Source: Silene noctiflora (lineage: Eukaryota > Streptophyta > Magnoliopsida > Caryophyllales > Caryophyllaceae). From it: a stretch of 33,869 nucleotides of DNA. The notes beneath the pieces are model-generated. The model was not told the origin of the DNA, made no database searches, and saw nothing but the letters and a program-made list of their open reading frames with translations. Shown here one piece after another: positions 11,901-22,700 of this stretch (positions within the stretch are counted from its first letter, which is position 1; each line of letters begins with the position of its first letter). The position numbers and the translations under genes were made by a program. Where the stretch lies: positions 104,287 to 138,155 of the forward strand of contig VHZZ01001231.1 in NCBI GenBank assembly GCA_009801015.1, given 5' to 3'.

Positions 11901-14900
11901 ATGTTCCTAGAGCAAAGTATCTTCCTCTGGGACCAACAAGGTATGATATTATGGATTCATCAGTCTTCCTCTGGGACTAGTCTTGTATAGCTGCTTAGAG
12001 GTTACCCTCTATCATCCAGGTCTTTTCATTTATTGTTCTTGTTCAAACTCTGTGACAGTGCAAAACTTGTTGAAATCTATCGCAACCGGCATAATATAAG
12101 TGCATCACTTGGTTTGAGCGATCCAGCCGTAGCAACTGGGATTTCAGACCTTATTTATGAGTCAAAAGAGACACCTACTGAAACTGATGGACTTGATGAT
12201 GACCTTGTCAATGCGTGGGCAACTAACCTTGGCGATGATGGCTTGCTGGGGAAAGATGCACCTGCAATGAATAGGGTATGTGCTTTCATTTGTTTTAATT
12301 CCTTTAATTATGATAAAAAGATTCAAGTGTTGGAAACATTTAAAAGGATAACACTAAAAAAGGGTTTATATCTATTTATCATTTGTTACTCTGTCCATAT
12401 CCTTTCGCTCTGCATTTTTAAATTTTGTCCCGTGCTTTTATGTTCATCCTTGTAAGGTAGCAAGGTGTGGATTGTGGACATTAAGGAAGAAAGGTTGGGT
12501 TGTTGATTTGGTCTAGATGGTCACTTTAATATATAGTGGTTCACTTGGAAAAGTAAATCTTCAGAGTTATTTTTTGTCATTGCTTGCGTCCATTCAATTT
12601 TTATTTTTGTTCCTGGAAAAATATATAGCATTTTGATTCGTTTGCATTGTAAGTTTTGCAAAATTATCGTTATACTTGTATTGATACCTAGTAGGTATTT
12701 TATGCGGTCCTTTCTTCACTTTGTCAGCTTCTGTGTTATCCAAAGGAAAGGTTTCTTAAGCTCCCTACCCTAATCCCTAGCTCTAAGTAGGAACCTCTTT
12801 AGAGGCACTGGGGTGATGGTATAGGTAATGATAATGAAGAAACATTATATAACTGGTACAACCATACAAGTGCTTTGCTCTTAGACTATCCACTTTTCAT
12901 GCCTTCATTTTGTAGGTAAATTATAGTTAAAAAAAGTGTCCACGGTTTTGGCCTTGTTCAAATATGATTTTAGATAAAATTATAAAAAAATCATATAGCT
13001 GGTTCAAGCTCAGTTTTTGTCTGCTACTGTGTCGATTCTTCGTTGCATATTTGATTTTCTTGTGGTAAAACATAGTTGTAAACTTTTGATGCTTCCTGAA
13101 CTGTTCTTTTTTCCTTTCTTTTTCTCTCTCCTTTTCTTTTCATGGTTTGTATTTATTGGCATTATCAAGTGGCTGTTCCATACTCGATTCACTTTGATGA
13201 TCATACCTTCTTTAAAAAATGCACACTGTTTATGCTAGGTTAATGAATTTCTGGCTGGCATGGGAACTGATGCTCCTGATGTTGACGAGGAGAATATATT
13301 TGCTAGACCTTCAGTGGGTTATGATGATAATATATGGGCAAATAAACTTTTGGAGCCCACAGAACTGGAGGTAATATCTGAACATTTTTTTGAGTTTTTG
13401 TCCTCACCCTTGGTCAATATTCTGTTTTAAAAGTTACTATCCGCATTATCTCTTTCTAGTATTTTCAGAGGTTGTAAATACAACTTATTTGTGCTACACT
13501 TCTATTTTCCAGGAAGACGATGTGAGATCATCTGGATCTTCTTCCCCAGATTCTGTTGGAACCTCCATATCATCACATTTCGGAGGAATGAACTATCCAT
13601 CATTATTCAGTTCAAAGCCATCATATGGGGCTTCACAATCATCGGTATGGTAACTGACGCTTAAATTTGCTGCCTTTGAAAACATGAAACTTTTTTCATT
13701 TTTATTCCACTATTTGGAAGCTATTTATTTTGGAACTATGTCAGACAGATACATACCTTTTTTTATTACTCATATTATATATAGGAAGACAAGTTTAATA
13801 GAGTTAGGTCTTTTTGGAAAGAGAACAAATTAGGGAAAAAGAACCTAGCAAATACCCAAATATTGCCTCAATTTGTGGAAATCAAACAGCGCTTCTGGGA
13901 AAAAAATTAACTTCAAATACGAGGGTTGGATGACGCAACCTTATCGCTTACTGATTGCGAAGGTTGTTTCTGATAAACTCTTAGTTAAAAATGCGATGGT
14001 GCTACTTCATTAAAAAAGAAGCGCACCAGGTTTTGAAAGCCATTCCAAAATTAAGGAATTTAGAATTAGTGAATTTTTGGCTCCAAATTTGATTGATGAG
14101 AATCTTCTAGATGTACTTAGCTTTGACCCCAAAAAAAATGGCACAAATGACTTCTTTCATTTTGTTGTGTCAATGAGTCAATCTATGCTCTTGTGCAATA
14201 TGGAGTGGCAGTAGTAATAGTAACAATTATTTGCTGCAGGAGAAAGCTTCTAGCAAAACTTCCATGGGCGGTAGCTCATCCTTCTATGAGGGTTATGCCT
14301 CTCCGGTCAGTCATTCTTGCTGATTCTCCTTCATGATTTTCACTTTTTAAATCTTCTGATTCTTTTAGCATTTTCAGATTAGAGAAGAGCCCCCACCATA
14401 CGAATCACATGCTTTTGAAGGAGATGACTCATTCGTGAATCCGCTTGCTGGTCCTGGTTCACGTAGTTTTGGATCCCAGGAGGATGACCGAGTTTCTTCT
14501 GGTAATCCTCGACCTGGAACGGCATTGTACGATTTCACAGCTGGTGGAGATGATGAGGTAAATTTAGCGATGTAACCCTTTCATATTTACTGCTGTAGCT
14601 AATATTTTATATGGTGAAAGATATTTTTTTTCCTAGATTAGTTTACGTTTTTCAGTTTTACCTGTACACTGCAGACATGCCACTTCATTGTTGTCCTATG
14701 TTTAATGTACTTGTCTGATTCTGGTCTCCTGTTCTTGCAGTTAAATTTGTCAGCTGGTGAGGATGTTCAGATAGAGTATGAAGTAGACGGGTGGTTCTAT
14801 GTAAGTAATGTTGTAATAGTAATGCTTTTGTGTAGCCAAAATTTTGGTCTACTAATTGTAGCCCTGTAGGAAGAATACTGTGATGCGTAGTGTAAATTCT

Positions 14901-15475
14901 TTTAATATTGCACCTTTCTATCTCTTTCCTGCCTTTTCCCTACTTTATGTTCTTCGATATTGATTTGAATGGGTATTGGGGCGCGGTTTACATTGACTGG
15001 GTAGGGATTCCACGGTTCTGCTGTGTGAAATGGGAGAACTACTACTTTCTCGCTAATGTCAGCATTGGATCAAGAAATGATTTTCCCGTATATTAAAATG
15101 TTTATCGCTCACTGTATCAAAGTTGTCATTCAGTTGATACAGTAACTACAGTGTATGATAAACATTTTTAATATCTGACGTTATTCATTTTCAATGTAGG
15201 TATTAATACTACATTGAGTTACTCGCTATTTTTTAATCTGGATTATGATTGGATAAAGCAAATTGACTTGCTAAACTGACGGCAATTCTATTTTGAAGTA
15301 GCTGTTATTCATTTGATACGACACTTGATGCAATTTTCTGCTACAGGGCCTTGGACATCGCTCTTTGTGCTTAGTCTGACTCTCTTTTTAAAACATTCAG
15401 GTTAAGAAAAAGCGTCCCGGTAGAGATGGAAAGATGGCTGGCCTAGTACCGGTGCTGTATGTCACTCAGTCTTGA
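277..15475 (+). CDS. TASH3: TASH3, SH3-domain subunit of the TPLATE (TSET) endocytic complex
   Basis: Adaptor-like large subunit (TSAUCER) of the complex that drives clathrin-mediated endocytosis at the plasma membrane. Twenty-seven exons join in frame: 277-282, 369-626, 1383-1442, 1546-1638, 2916-3144, 3772-3878, 4590-4652, 4959-5059, 5346-5440, 5807-5827, 6308-6403, 6481-6601, 6739-6948, 7151-7344, 7812-8080, 9540-9641, 10434-10610, 10933-11121, 11388-11629, 11794-11940, 12059-12275, 13239-13370, 13513-13644, 14240-14305, 14378-14557, 14741-14800, 15401-15475. The product is 1213 aa (Arabidopsis about 1196). The start MADSSGKTLMDLI matches the Arabidopsis N-terminus as I remember it; exon 1 holds only ATG GCG. 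The long middle is the conserved helical trunk. Residues 444-473 form a Lys/Asp-rich stretch. A C-terminal SH3 domain (about 1156-1211) has ALYDF, a DDELNL acidic patch and GWFYVKK. Intron 11 uses a GC donor. No lesion was seen. Confidence 0.95.
2204..2670. mobile_element. MITE-like element in TASH3 intron 4
   Basis: Terminal inverted repeats of about 60 bp (2204-2270 and 2607-2670) begin TGGGATT and end AATCCCA and are roughly 80% matched. The flanks read ATA on both sides (2201-2203 and 2671-2673), a possible 3-bp target duplication. Inside, two diverged copies of a unit containing AAATTAACTGTCT (about 2335 and 2493) suggest an old internal duplication. There is no coding capacity, so this is a non-autonomous DNA transposon. 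The family is not identified; Tourist/Harbinger-like is possible from the 3-bp duplication. Confidence 0.65.
2873..2904. repeat. 32-nt poly-T tract at the TASH3 exon 5 acceptor
   Basis: An uninterrupted run of T ends 11 nt before the acceptor AG (2914-2915). It acts as, or extends, the polypyrimidine tract of intron 4. Such runs are prone to length error in assemblies and to real length variation. Confidence 0.85.
6404..6480 (+). other. GC-AG intron (TASH3 intron 11)
   Basis: The exon ends GATG at 6403 and the intron begins GCAAGT; the acceptor CGCAG ends at 6480. Only this junction continues the reading frame as ALD-ERPDIK, which matches the family. The nearest GT (6408-6409) would lead straight to a stop. 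GC-AG introns are a known minor class spliced by the major spliceosome. Confidence 0.88.
11197..11220. repeat. (TTTA)n microsatellite in TASH3 intron 18
   Basis: About six tandem TTTA units in the intron following exon 18. This is a simple repeat with no other signal. A similar (TTTA)n lies at about 20640-20664 in cyclase intron 3. Confidence 0.85.
15090..15174. repeat. Short hairpin-forming inverted repeat in TASH3 intron 26
   Basis: The left arm 15090-15120 (ATATTAAAATGTTTATC then CACTGTATCA) pairs with the right arm ending at 15174 (TGATACAGTA then GATAAACATTTTTAATAT). The right arm carries about ten extra bases. The two ends of the arms are almost perfectly complementary. It may be a tiny MITE remnant or a folded intronic RNA; nothing shows that it is processed. 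Confidence 0.6.
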
Positions 15476-16547
15476 GCACTGTATTTTCCGGGTACATTCT
15501 ATACATCTTCCTTGCAATTTCACACAACATCTGTGGAAAGCTATTGCTCACATTATAGTTGATGAAGAAAAACAGCTCACAGAGAAATGATGAGTTGTAC
15601 TTATGCTTTACGTAGATCCAATTCTTTTGACTGGTGAATCACGTTGATAGGAGTATACAGGTTTGATACTAGCCACCAATTTGTGCCTTTTATTTTAGCT
15701 TGTGATCTTGCAAATCTCCGGCTCACAATGGGACCTTGTAATCCAAAGCTAGTGTGACGGTCTCGTATATAGACATTGTAAACAGAGCAGAAGAGGTAAT
15801 TCAAGTAGAGTTCAGTTGTAATATTTCCTATTACCTCAACGATTGTATTCATTGTTTGCCATGATGCAATTTGTATGCATCATATTTTTTTATAGATTCA
15901 TAGTAGTAATTGGTTTGGCTGAGTTATAAATGCGTTAAAAGAGGCCTGTGCGTGTCTTTGGACTTTGTTCGAAACGATTTATTTTCCATGTATTATGTCA
16001 TTCAAAACTAATTGTTGTATGGAAATTTTCCATGTACCCATGTGGTTTGTCACTTTGTCCATGCTATCTCTTTGTAAGAATGTGCCAATAGTACCCTTTT
16101 GCTTTTTATGCCCGGTGTCCTTGTTGGATAATGGACCTTAAATTAGAGTACAAGAGCCTGATCAATGGATAACTAATTTGACGCGAATTTTTGATTCCAA
16201 AACAACTTTTTAAAGAAGTTAGAGATTGCATAAAATACCCCCGAGCTTGGTACTATTGCACCACATAATGTGCAATAAAAAGAATATGGAGGTATGTATT
16301 CATATTATTAACAATAATGGAAACTTTCCAAGATTCATTATTTCGGGCATCAGTTTTGCAGTGTAAATAAATTTATATATATGTTTTATTTCCATACAAT
16401 CGAGAATACTTGTGCAATACACATCTTGAAAACAAGAAATAAAAAACTAACACGAATAAGGTTGTTTCCAAAAGCATTAAAAAAAGGTATATAAATGATT
16501 GAGACGTAGCAGTTATATATAACGTAATACTAGTGTAGTTGCAATTA
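15476..16547. other. Convergent intergenic region TASH3 / CYP716A
   Basis: This 1.07-kb stretch holds the 3' untranslated regions of the two convergent genes. Sequence just after 15475 should be TASH3 3' UTR, and that just before 16548 the P450 3' UTR. No conserved reading frame, RNA gene or clear repeat was seen. Confidence 0.6.
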
Positions 16548-17156
16548 TTACATGGCGTGAGGAATAAGGCGTACGGGAAGCAATTTTTCAGGTACATGCA
16601 TAGGATTAACAATTATCTTCTCATCCGGAATCAGTTTCTCCCATTTGAATCTCTTGACTAGATTGTGCATGAATACAAGTATCTCTAACCTTGCATACTC
16701 CTTCCCTGGACACATCCTTGGCCCTCCTCCGAATGGTATATATGTATATGGCGCCGGCCCATTCCCCTCAAATCGTGTTGGATCAAATTTCTCAGGTTCC
16801 GGGAAGCATCTTGGGTCGCGATGAGTTGAGTGTACACTCCAATATAACTGCATGTTACATACAAATTTATAAAAATGAATTTGTATAATGTCGGAATTGA
16901 GCGCACAATACTCCTTTAATGGTATTACCTTCCATCCTTTAGGAATTGTGAAACCAGCATACATGAAATCAGTGATGGCTTCTCGAAAACCGCCTTGTAA
17001 TGGAGGAGCCAATCTCATTACTTCACAAGCCACATTCCATGAGTACTTCATCTTCTGAATATCATTCCAATTCAACAACTCCCCTCTTGCCTTACTTTTT
17101 GCAATCTCCATTTGCTCTGTTTCCGAATTACGAATAATGTTAAAAACATTCTTATA

Positions 17157-17212
<56 letters not shown>

Positions 17213-18195
17213 CGCAGACATACAGTTAGTTATTAATTACCTTTGTAGACGGTGTCGTATACATGAGGAAGTTCAGCAAGGTACTTGATAATGAAGGTAA
17301 TGGCAGCGCTAGCAGTATCGTGTCCACCAATCAACAATCCCATTATTTTATCTGCAATGTCTAAATCATTCATGGATTGCCCATCTTCATCAGTAACAGT
17401 CAACATATGTGAGAGTATGTCTTGTGTTGCTGTTGCTTTGTTTTCTGCTAACTCAATTTTCCTCTGCTTACTGATTTTCATAAGCTCCTTTCGTATGAAC
17501 TTGGCTGCTTTAATTGCCTTATTGAAAGGAGTCCCCGGGAAATCTATTGGAATTGACATGATCCCGGTTGCTAAGTGGTGAAATTGTTCAGCAAAGCCGG
17601 GAATATGGTCAGGGTCATGGACATTTATGAAAAGGCGGCATGCTAGCCAAAAGGTGTAGCCTTTGGCTAGTGGGAAAACGAGGACTTGATCCTTGTTTTC
17701 CCATCCCGAGGCAAAGTGGGTTTGGGCAACGGTGTCCATGATACCAATGTAGCGTTGCAAGGCCTCAGGTTTAAGAAAGTGAGGAAGGAGCTTCCTCATT
17801 TTCTTAGCCTCCTGATTCGAGTTTGTTTGGAGGGACGAAGGAAAAACTTTGTTAACAGAGTCTGGCCACCAGGCGGTAACAAGTTTGTTCTCGTTAGTGA
17901 ACAAGAACTTGTTACCTCCCGGTCCAGATAGGACGGCCATATTTTGGGTCAGAATGTTAGTCCTGAAGCAGTCAGAGGTGTATTTGGTGATTCGATCAAA
18001 TATGAAGGTTTGTGGTTGGCCTTTCCAGCCGGTGGAGAGAAAGTCAAGGGTCTCTCCGAGAAAAGGCCAACCAGTTGTTCCCGGAGGAAGATTTGGTGTG
18101 GAGAGGAGGAACCTATCTCGATAGAAAAGGATTTGAAGGGAAAGGCAGACGAGTAGGGTGAAGCCTACCAAAAGGTACAGGAAGAACAATTCCAT
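16548..18195 (-). CDS. CYP716A: Cytochrome P450 CYP716A, triterpene C-28 oxidase type
   Basis: Membrane-bound ER monooxygenase of the CYP85 clan. Characterised CYP716A enzymes oxidise C-28 of beta-amyrin, alpha-amyrin or lupeol through alcohol and aldehyde to acid. Three exons (18195-17241, 17116-16929, 16847-16548) give 480 aa, the usual length. An N-terminal hydrophobic anchor (about 4-24) precedes a proline-rich hinge (NLPPG). STGWKG and [16 protein letters not shown] are typical of the subfamily. The I-helix motif is GGHDTA (290-295), ExxR is E350-R353, the PERF-type motif is FDPTRF (402-407), and the haem loop [10 protein letters not shown] (420-429) has ligand Cys427. All key residues are present, so it looks functional. 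It lies head to head with the cyclase gene at 19763, whose product is its likely substrate. The exact substrate and regiochemistry are inferred. Confidence 0.95.
17165..17211. repeat. (AT)n microsatellite in CYP716A intron 1
   Basis: About 23 AT dinucleotides fill more than a third of the 124-bp first intron (17117-17240). The tract is likely to vary in length between individuals. Confidence 0.92.
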
Positions 18196-18304
18196 GGAGT
18201 ATGTTATTAAGGAGTACTTAGTTATTAAGACTTTTTAAAAGAGTTGTTTATTTAGATTTGAATTAATTTTGATGGAATAATGTAATTTGGAAAATAAAGG
18301 GTTT

Positions 18305-18314
18305 ATTATATAAG
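18305..18314 (-). promoter_or_regulatory. Candidate TATA box of CYP716A
   Basis: Read on the minus strand, this is TTATATAATA, about 110 bp upstream of the P450 start codon. It would place transcription start near 18280 with a leader of about 80 nt, normal for plants. It is a motif match only. Confidence 0.4.
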
Positions 18315-19561
18315 TATCATATTTAGAGGTAATGAAGTAATGAACAATATCAACATGTTTGCTTATTTGTTAATATTGGCTTCGTCATATTTGATAGTGG
18401 TATCTCATATGCCTACGCATTGTGGAATTTGGTTTGACCGTATATTTTTGGATTCTGGGATCATCTGCTCTTGTCAATTTCTCATTTATATTCATCAATA
18501 AATTTAACGTCATAAATTCTTGTTTCAGACGGATCATTTTCATCTTTTTTAACAATATAATACAGAATTATATTATCATTTTATACTTAAATGTAACCAC
18601 AATGATCCTACTAATTTGATACTAACTTATTTTCTAAAAATGGTCACATTTACTCTAAAACGGTCTCAAACTTCCGTGACCAAAATGCCTTATCTTAAAA
18701 GGAGACCAACTTTTTTAAGATTTAGCAAAAGATTACACATATTTTTCGTACATAAATAAGTTTGCTGTTTGCATGATTGCATTCAAGTTGGGGACGGATT
18801 CAGAGTTCAGACCATTTTGGATTTGAGTATTGCTACAGACGTCTTATCATTTCTTTCAAGGTTGATTTCTTTCAAGGTTGAGTTATACGACTGGATCAAA
18901 TTACCCTATTAAAAACATTCCTAAAATCAAAAGATAAACAATTGACCGAGACTAGACCCGTTAAACGGCTCGCGTTATACGGGTCGGGTTAGAGTCAGAA
19001 TACGAGTTAGAGAAAAATTTATAACATATTTTATTTTATCATTTTTCAGCCGAAAAATATAGGTACTTTTTAAAATTAAATCATATTTAAAATTAATAAT
19101 ATTATCGTATTCATTATTTTAATAATTATTTATATTATTTAATAATATAAAAGTTATATAAAATTGACTTTTAATTTTTTTAATTAAAAATATTAAAAGA
19201 ATATTTATTATATTTATTATTCAAATATAATATGAAAATATTAATATTTTAAATTTTAATAATATTCTTAGTTTATCTGTAAAATAACAGGTCATTTTGA
19301 GTTCGGGTCATTCGGATCGCGGGCCAAGATTTACGGGTCTTTTACCCTAAAAAATCTGGGCTGGGTCTAGTCGGGTAGGTTGATAATATATGTGACGTCA
19401 TTTTGTAATGCAAACCAAGATTGACATTACGAATTACTGATAGAGGTACGTTGATAATATATTGGTCAAGATTGTTTACGTCAAAATAAAATACGGAGTA
19501 TATATTTTAAAATCTGATATGAAATACTCTTGTATATTTGGAAGTGTTGTGCACTCGATCC

Positions 19562-19568
19562 TATAAAT
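19562..19568 (+). promoter_or_regulatory. Candidate TATA box of the oxidosqualene cyclase
   Basis: TATAAAT lies 195 bp upstream of the start codon and would give a leader of about 170 nt that includes an ACT/CTA microsatellite (about 19612-19635). A second TATA-like run at 19726-19733 is so close to the ATG that it would leave almost no leader, so this one is preferred. Confidence 0.4.
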
Positions 19569-19762
19569 GTAAAATGGGTGGAGAAGGAGGACATAAAACT
19601 TGTACCACAAGTTACTACTACTACTACTACTACTTGATAGTTGATACACCATTCTTTTATTGCTCTCCCTAAATATAAGCTTATCAAACTCCACAAACAA
19701 TTCACGTGATTCTCTGCTGTCTAATTATATATACTTGGTATTAATTAATAAGGGCAGTACGT

Positions 19763-22700
19763 ATGTGGAAGTTGAAGATAGCCCAAGGCGACGACGACCC
19801 ATGGCTGGTTAGTGTAAACCATCATATTGGTAGACAACACTGGGAGTTTGACCCTCTGGCCGGTACCTCAGAGGAACGAGCTCAGGTTGAACGACTACAA
19901 CAGGAATTTCATGCTAATCGTTTTACAATTAAGCAGAGTTCTGATTACCTTGCGAGAATGCANNNNNNNNNNNNNNNNNNNNNNNNNNNNNNNNNNNNNN
20001 NNNNNNNNNNNNNNNNNNNNNNNNNNNNNNNNNNNNNNNNNNNNNNNNNNNNNNNNNNNNNNNNNNNNNNNNNNNNNNNNNNNNNNNNNNNNNNNNNNNN
20101 NNNNNNNNNNNNNNNNNNNNNATCTTGTAGCTCAGAAAAGAGAGTTCAGTAAGTACTATTGGTATCCCTATTATTCCAGTAAAGGGCAACCAGGAAAGTT
20201 TAAGTACTACACTGAAGAGATCCATTACCTATTATTCCAGTATTCAGGCTCATGATGGACATTGGCCTGCTGATTCTGTTGGCCCCCTTTTCTTCCTTCC
20301 TCCCCTCGTAAGTTTCCCGAGGACACAATCATTTTTTCATTCTCATTACCTTTATGTACTTAAATACAAAGGCATATATAGCATCTCTCAAAAAATGGAT
20401 TACCTATTATTCAAGTGTTTTCAATAATTCAGGTGATAGCCATGTACATCACTGGAGATCTCTCTACTATCTTATCTCATGAGCATAAAAAAGAAATCAA
20501 GCGCTATATTTACAATCATCAGGTATATTACAATTATTATTGACACGTCACAGCTCTTCTTAATTCAAGACCGTCTCATCAACCTAACTTCTTGTTAATA
20601 CATAAATTAATATGTTTAATATTTATTATGTTAAACCATTATTTATTTATTTATTTATTTATATTTTATTACATTCTTTGTAAATGATACTCCATTTATT
20701 ATGTAGAATGAGGATGGAGGATGGGGATTTCACATACAAGGACACAGCACCATGTTTGGATCAGCACTTAACTACATTGCACTACGCTTGCTCGGAGAAG
20801 GACCTAACTCTGGTCATAATGATGCCATGCCTCGAGGCCGTGACTGGATACTTGACCATGGTGGTCTCACCTTTACCCCTTCTTGGGGTAAATTTTGGCT
20901 CACGGTATGCTTCTGTTTTTCTATATATGTTGACACCGTTTCATATTAATTAATTAATATAGCGCCGCAGCCTCACAGCTAACTATTTATTGGATATATA
21001 GATTCTTGGAGTGTATGAATGGGATGGATGCAATCCCATGCCACCAGAGTTTTGGTTGTTTCCCAACATTTTACCACTACATCCAGGTACTTGATATTGA
21101 GACGGGTAAAACATACTCCGTATAGGAGGACCTACCTTAACGTTTTGGTTTAGATGGTTTGAATGAGCTTATTGGACTAAACTTATGGTCGGTATGGTGA
21201 TCCAAATAATATTGCAGGAAAAATGTTATGCTATTGTAGGTTGGTTTATATGCCAATGTCATATCTGTATGGCAAAAGGTTTGTTGGATCAATCACTGCA
21301 CTAGTTAAGACACTGAGAAGGGAGCTTTACACTCAACCTTATGATCAAGTAGACTGGAACAAGGCCAGAAATGCATGTGCTAAGGTACATGTCCGTCGCT
21401 GTGTGCTTGTTAAGTTGCTCCTCCATAGAAATGGAACATATATATATATAACTAACTAATCACAATTACAGGAGGATTTATACTACCCACATCCATTGAT
21501 GCAAGACATGTTGTGGGGATTCCTCCACCATTTTGCGGAGCCATTACTAAACCGTTGGCCCTTGACCAAGTTGAGAAACAAGGCATTGAAAATCGCCATG
21601 GAGCATGTACACTATGAGGACATTAATAGCAGATACCTCTGCATTGGTTGCGTCGAAAAGGTTCTTTGTTTGATTGCTTGTTGGGTGGAAGATCCTAATT
21701 CTGTGGCATATAAGAAACATCTTGCTAGAATTCCTGATTATCTCTGGCTTGCTGAAGACGGAATGAAGATGCAGGTACATTTTTCTTAATTGGTCGATTG
21801 TTAATTTTGGGTTAGATTGTCTTATGGCACGGCGTTTTTAAGGGACCGGGTGTTAGTTTTCAACTTACGAAACCTTAATCCTCACCTGATCCTACCATTA
21901 GGACCATCTTCATTACAATGATAGCAGCATTACCTGGTCATGAAATTTGATCTACAAATGAATCAATAATTGCTACTTCAATTTAGTGAACTTGCATGCT
22001 TTATTCCATCGTCATACTTGAAAGCCAAAGAATCGAGTCTTTGGATACGCTTTTCGACCATAAGCATACTCTAATTTTTAAAAATGTAATAATGTTGGGA
22101 ACAGAGTTTTGGCTCCCAAATGTGGGACCAAGCCTTAGCTATCCAAGCAATATTTGCAAGTGATCTCACTGAAGAGTATGCACCAACACTCAGAAAAGCA
22201 CATGATTTTGTCAAGGCATCACAGGTACATCTTTCTTCATGCTTCAACTATTTTTTGCATTTATACTGAAAAGAATTTGCCAAAGGCGAAATGCTGCTAG
22301 TCTCTGATTTAAGTGTGGGAATGCCCTTTATGACATCAGGTCAGGGGAAACCCTTCAGGAAACTTCGAAAAGATGTATAGACATATTTCTAAAGGTGGCT
22401 GGACCTTCTCAACCCAAGATCATGGTTGGCAGGTTTCCGACTGTACCGGGGAAGGGCTCAAGGTACTTCACAATTTACTCATTCACACAGACCAGTCTGC
22501 AGCTGCTAGACGTACAAATATGGAGTGTTGTTTGATTGTCGGACTTGCTATTTTCGTATGAGATAGTCTTTCATAAGACCAATGCAAGTTTATATTGTGG
22601 AGTATAGTTTTTACTTCTACTTGTTAATAAAAAAAAATCCGCCTACAGGCTGCGCTTCAACTATCTCAAATGCCCTCGGAACTGGTGGGAGAGAAAATTG

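Larger units (their letters stand above)
18196..19762. promoter_or_regulatory. Divergent promoter region between CYP716A and the oxidosqualene cyclase
   Basis: This 1567-bp spacer must hold both promoters. Visible elements are a perfect bZIP palindrome TGACGTCA (19393-19400), a G-box CACGTG (19703-19708), two 13-bp copies of GTTGATAATATAT (19379-19391 and 19450-19462), TACGGAGTA (about 19491), and candidate TATA boxes on each side. A block from about 18945 to 19380 has an AT-only core flanked by GGGTCGGGTT/ACGGGTC-type sequence, which looks like an unclassified transposon remnant. No reading frame is credible. Shared control of the two genes is inferred from the arrangement. Confidence 0.6.

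Noticed and set aside
16548-17162. P450 fragment starting MYYKNVF as an independent gene
   Set aside because: The bases above 17116 are intron. The true exon begins at 17116 after an AG acceptor and continues exon 1 of the same P450; the ORF also reads through intron 2.
17686-18156. Several plus-strand open frames opposite the P450
   Set aside because: They are antisense reflections of P450 exon 1 and resemble no family.
19476-19705. Two minus-strand frames with Ser or Val runs
   Set aside because: They are produced by the ACT/CTA microsatellite in the cyclase leader and show no conserved sequence.
19763-20152. Open frame reading through the N block as one exon
   Set aside because: The frame after the gap is not that of the cyclase. 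Exon 2 starts at 20131 in a different frame after a splice acceptor.
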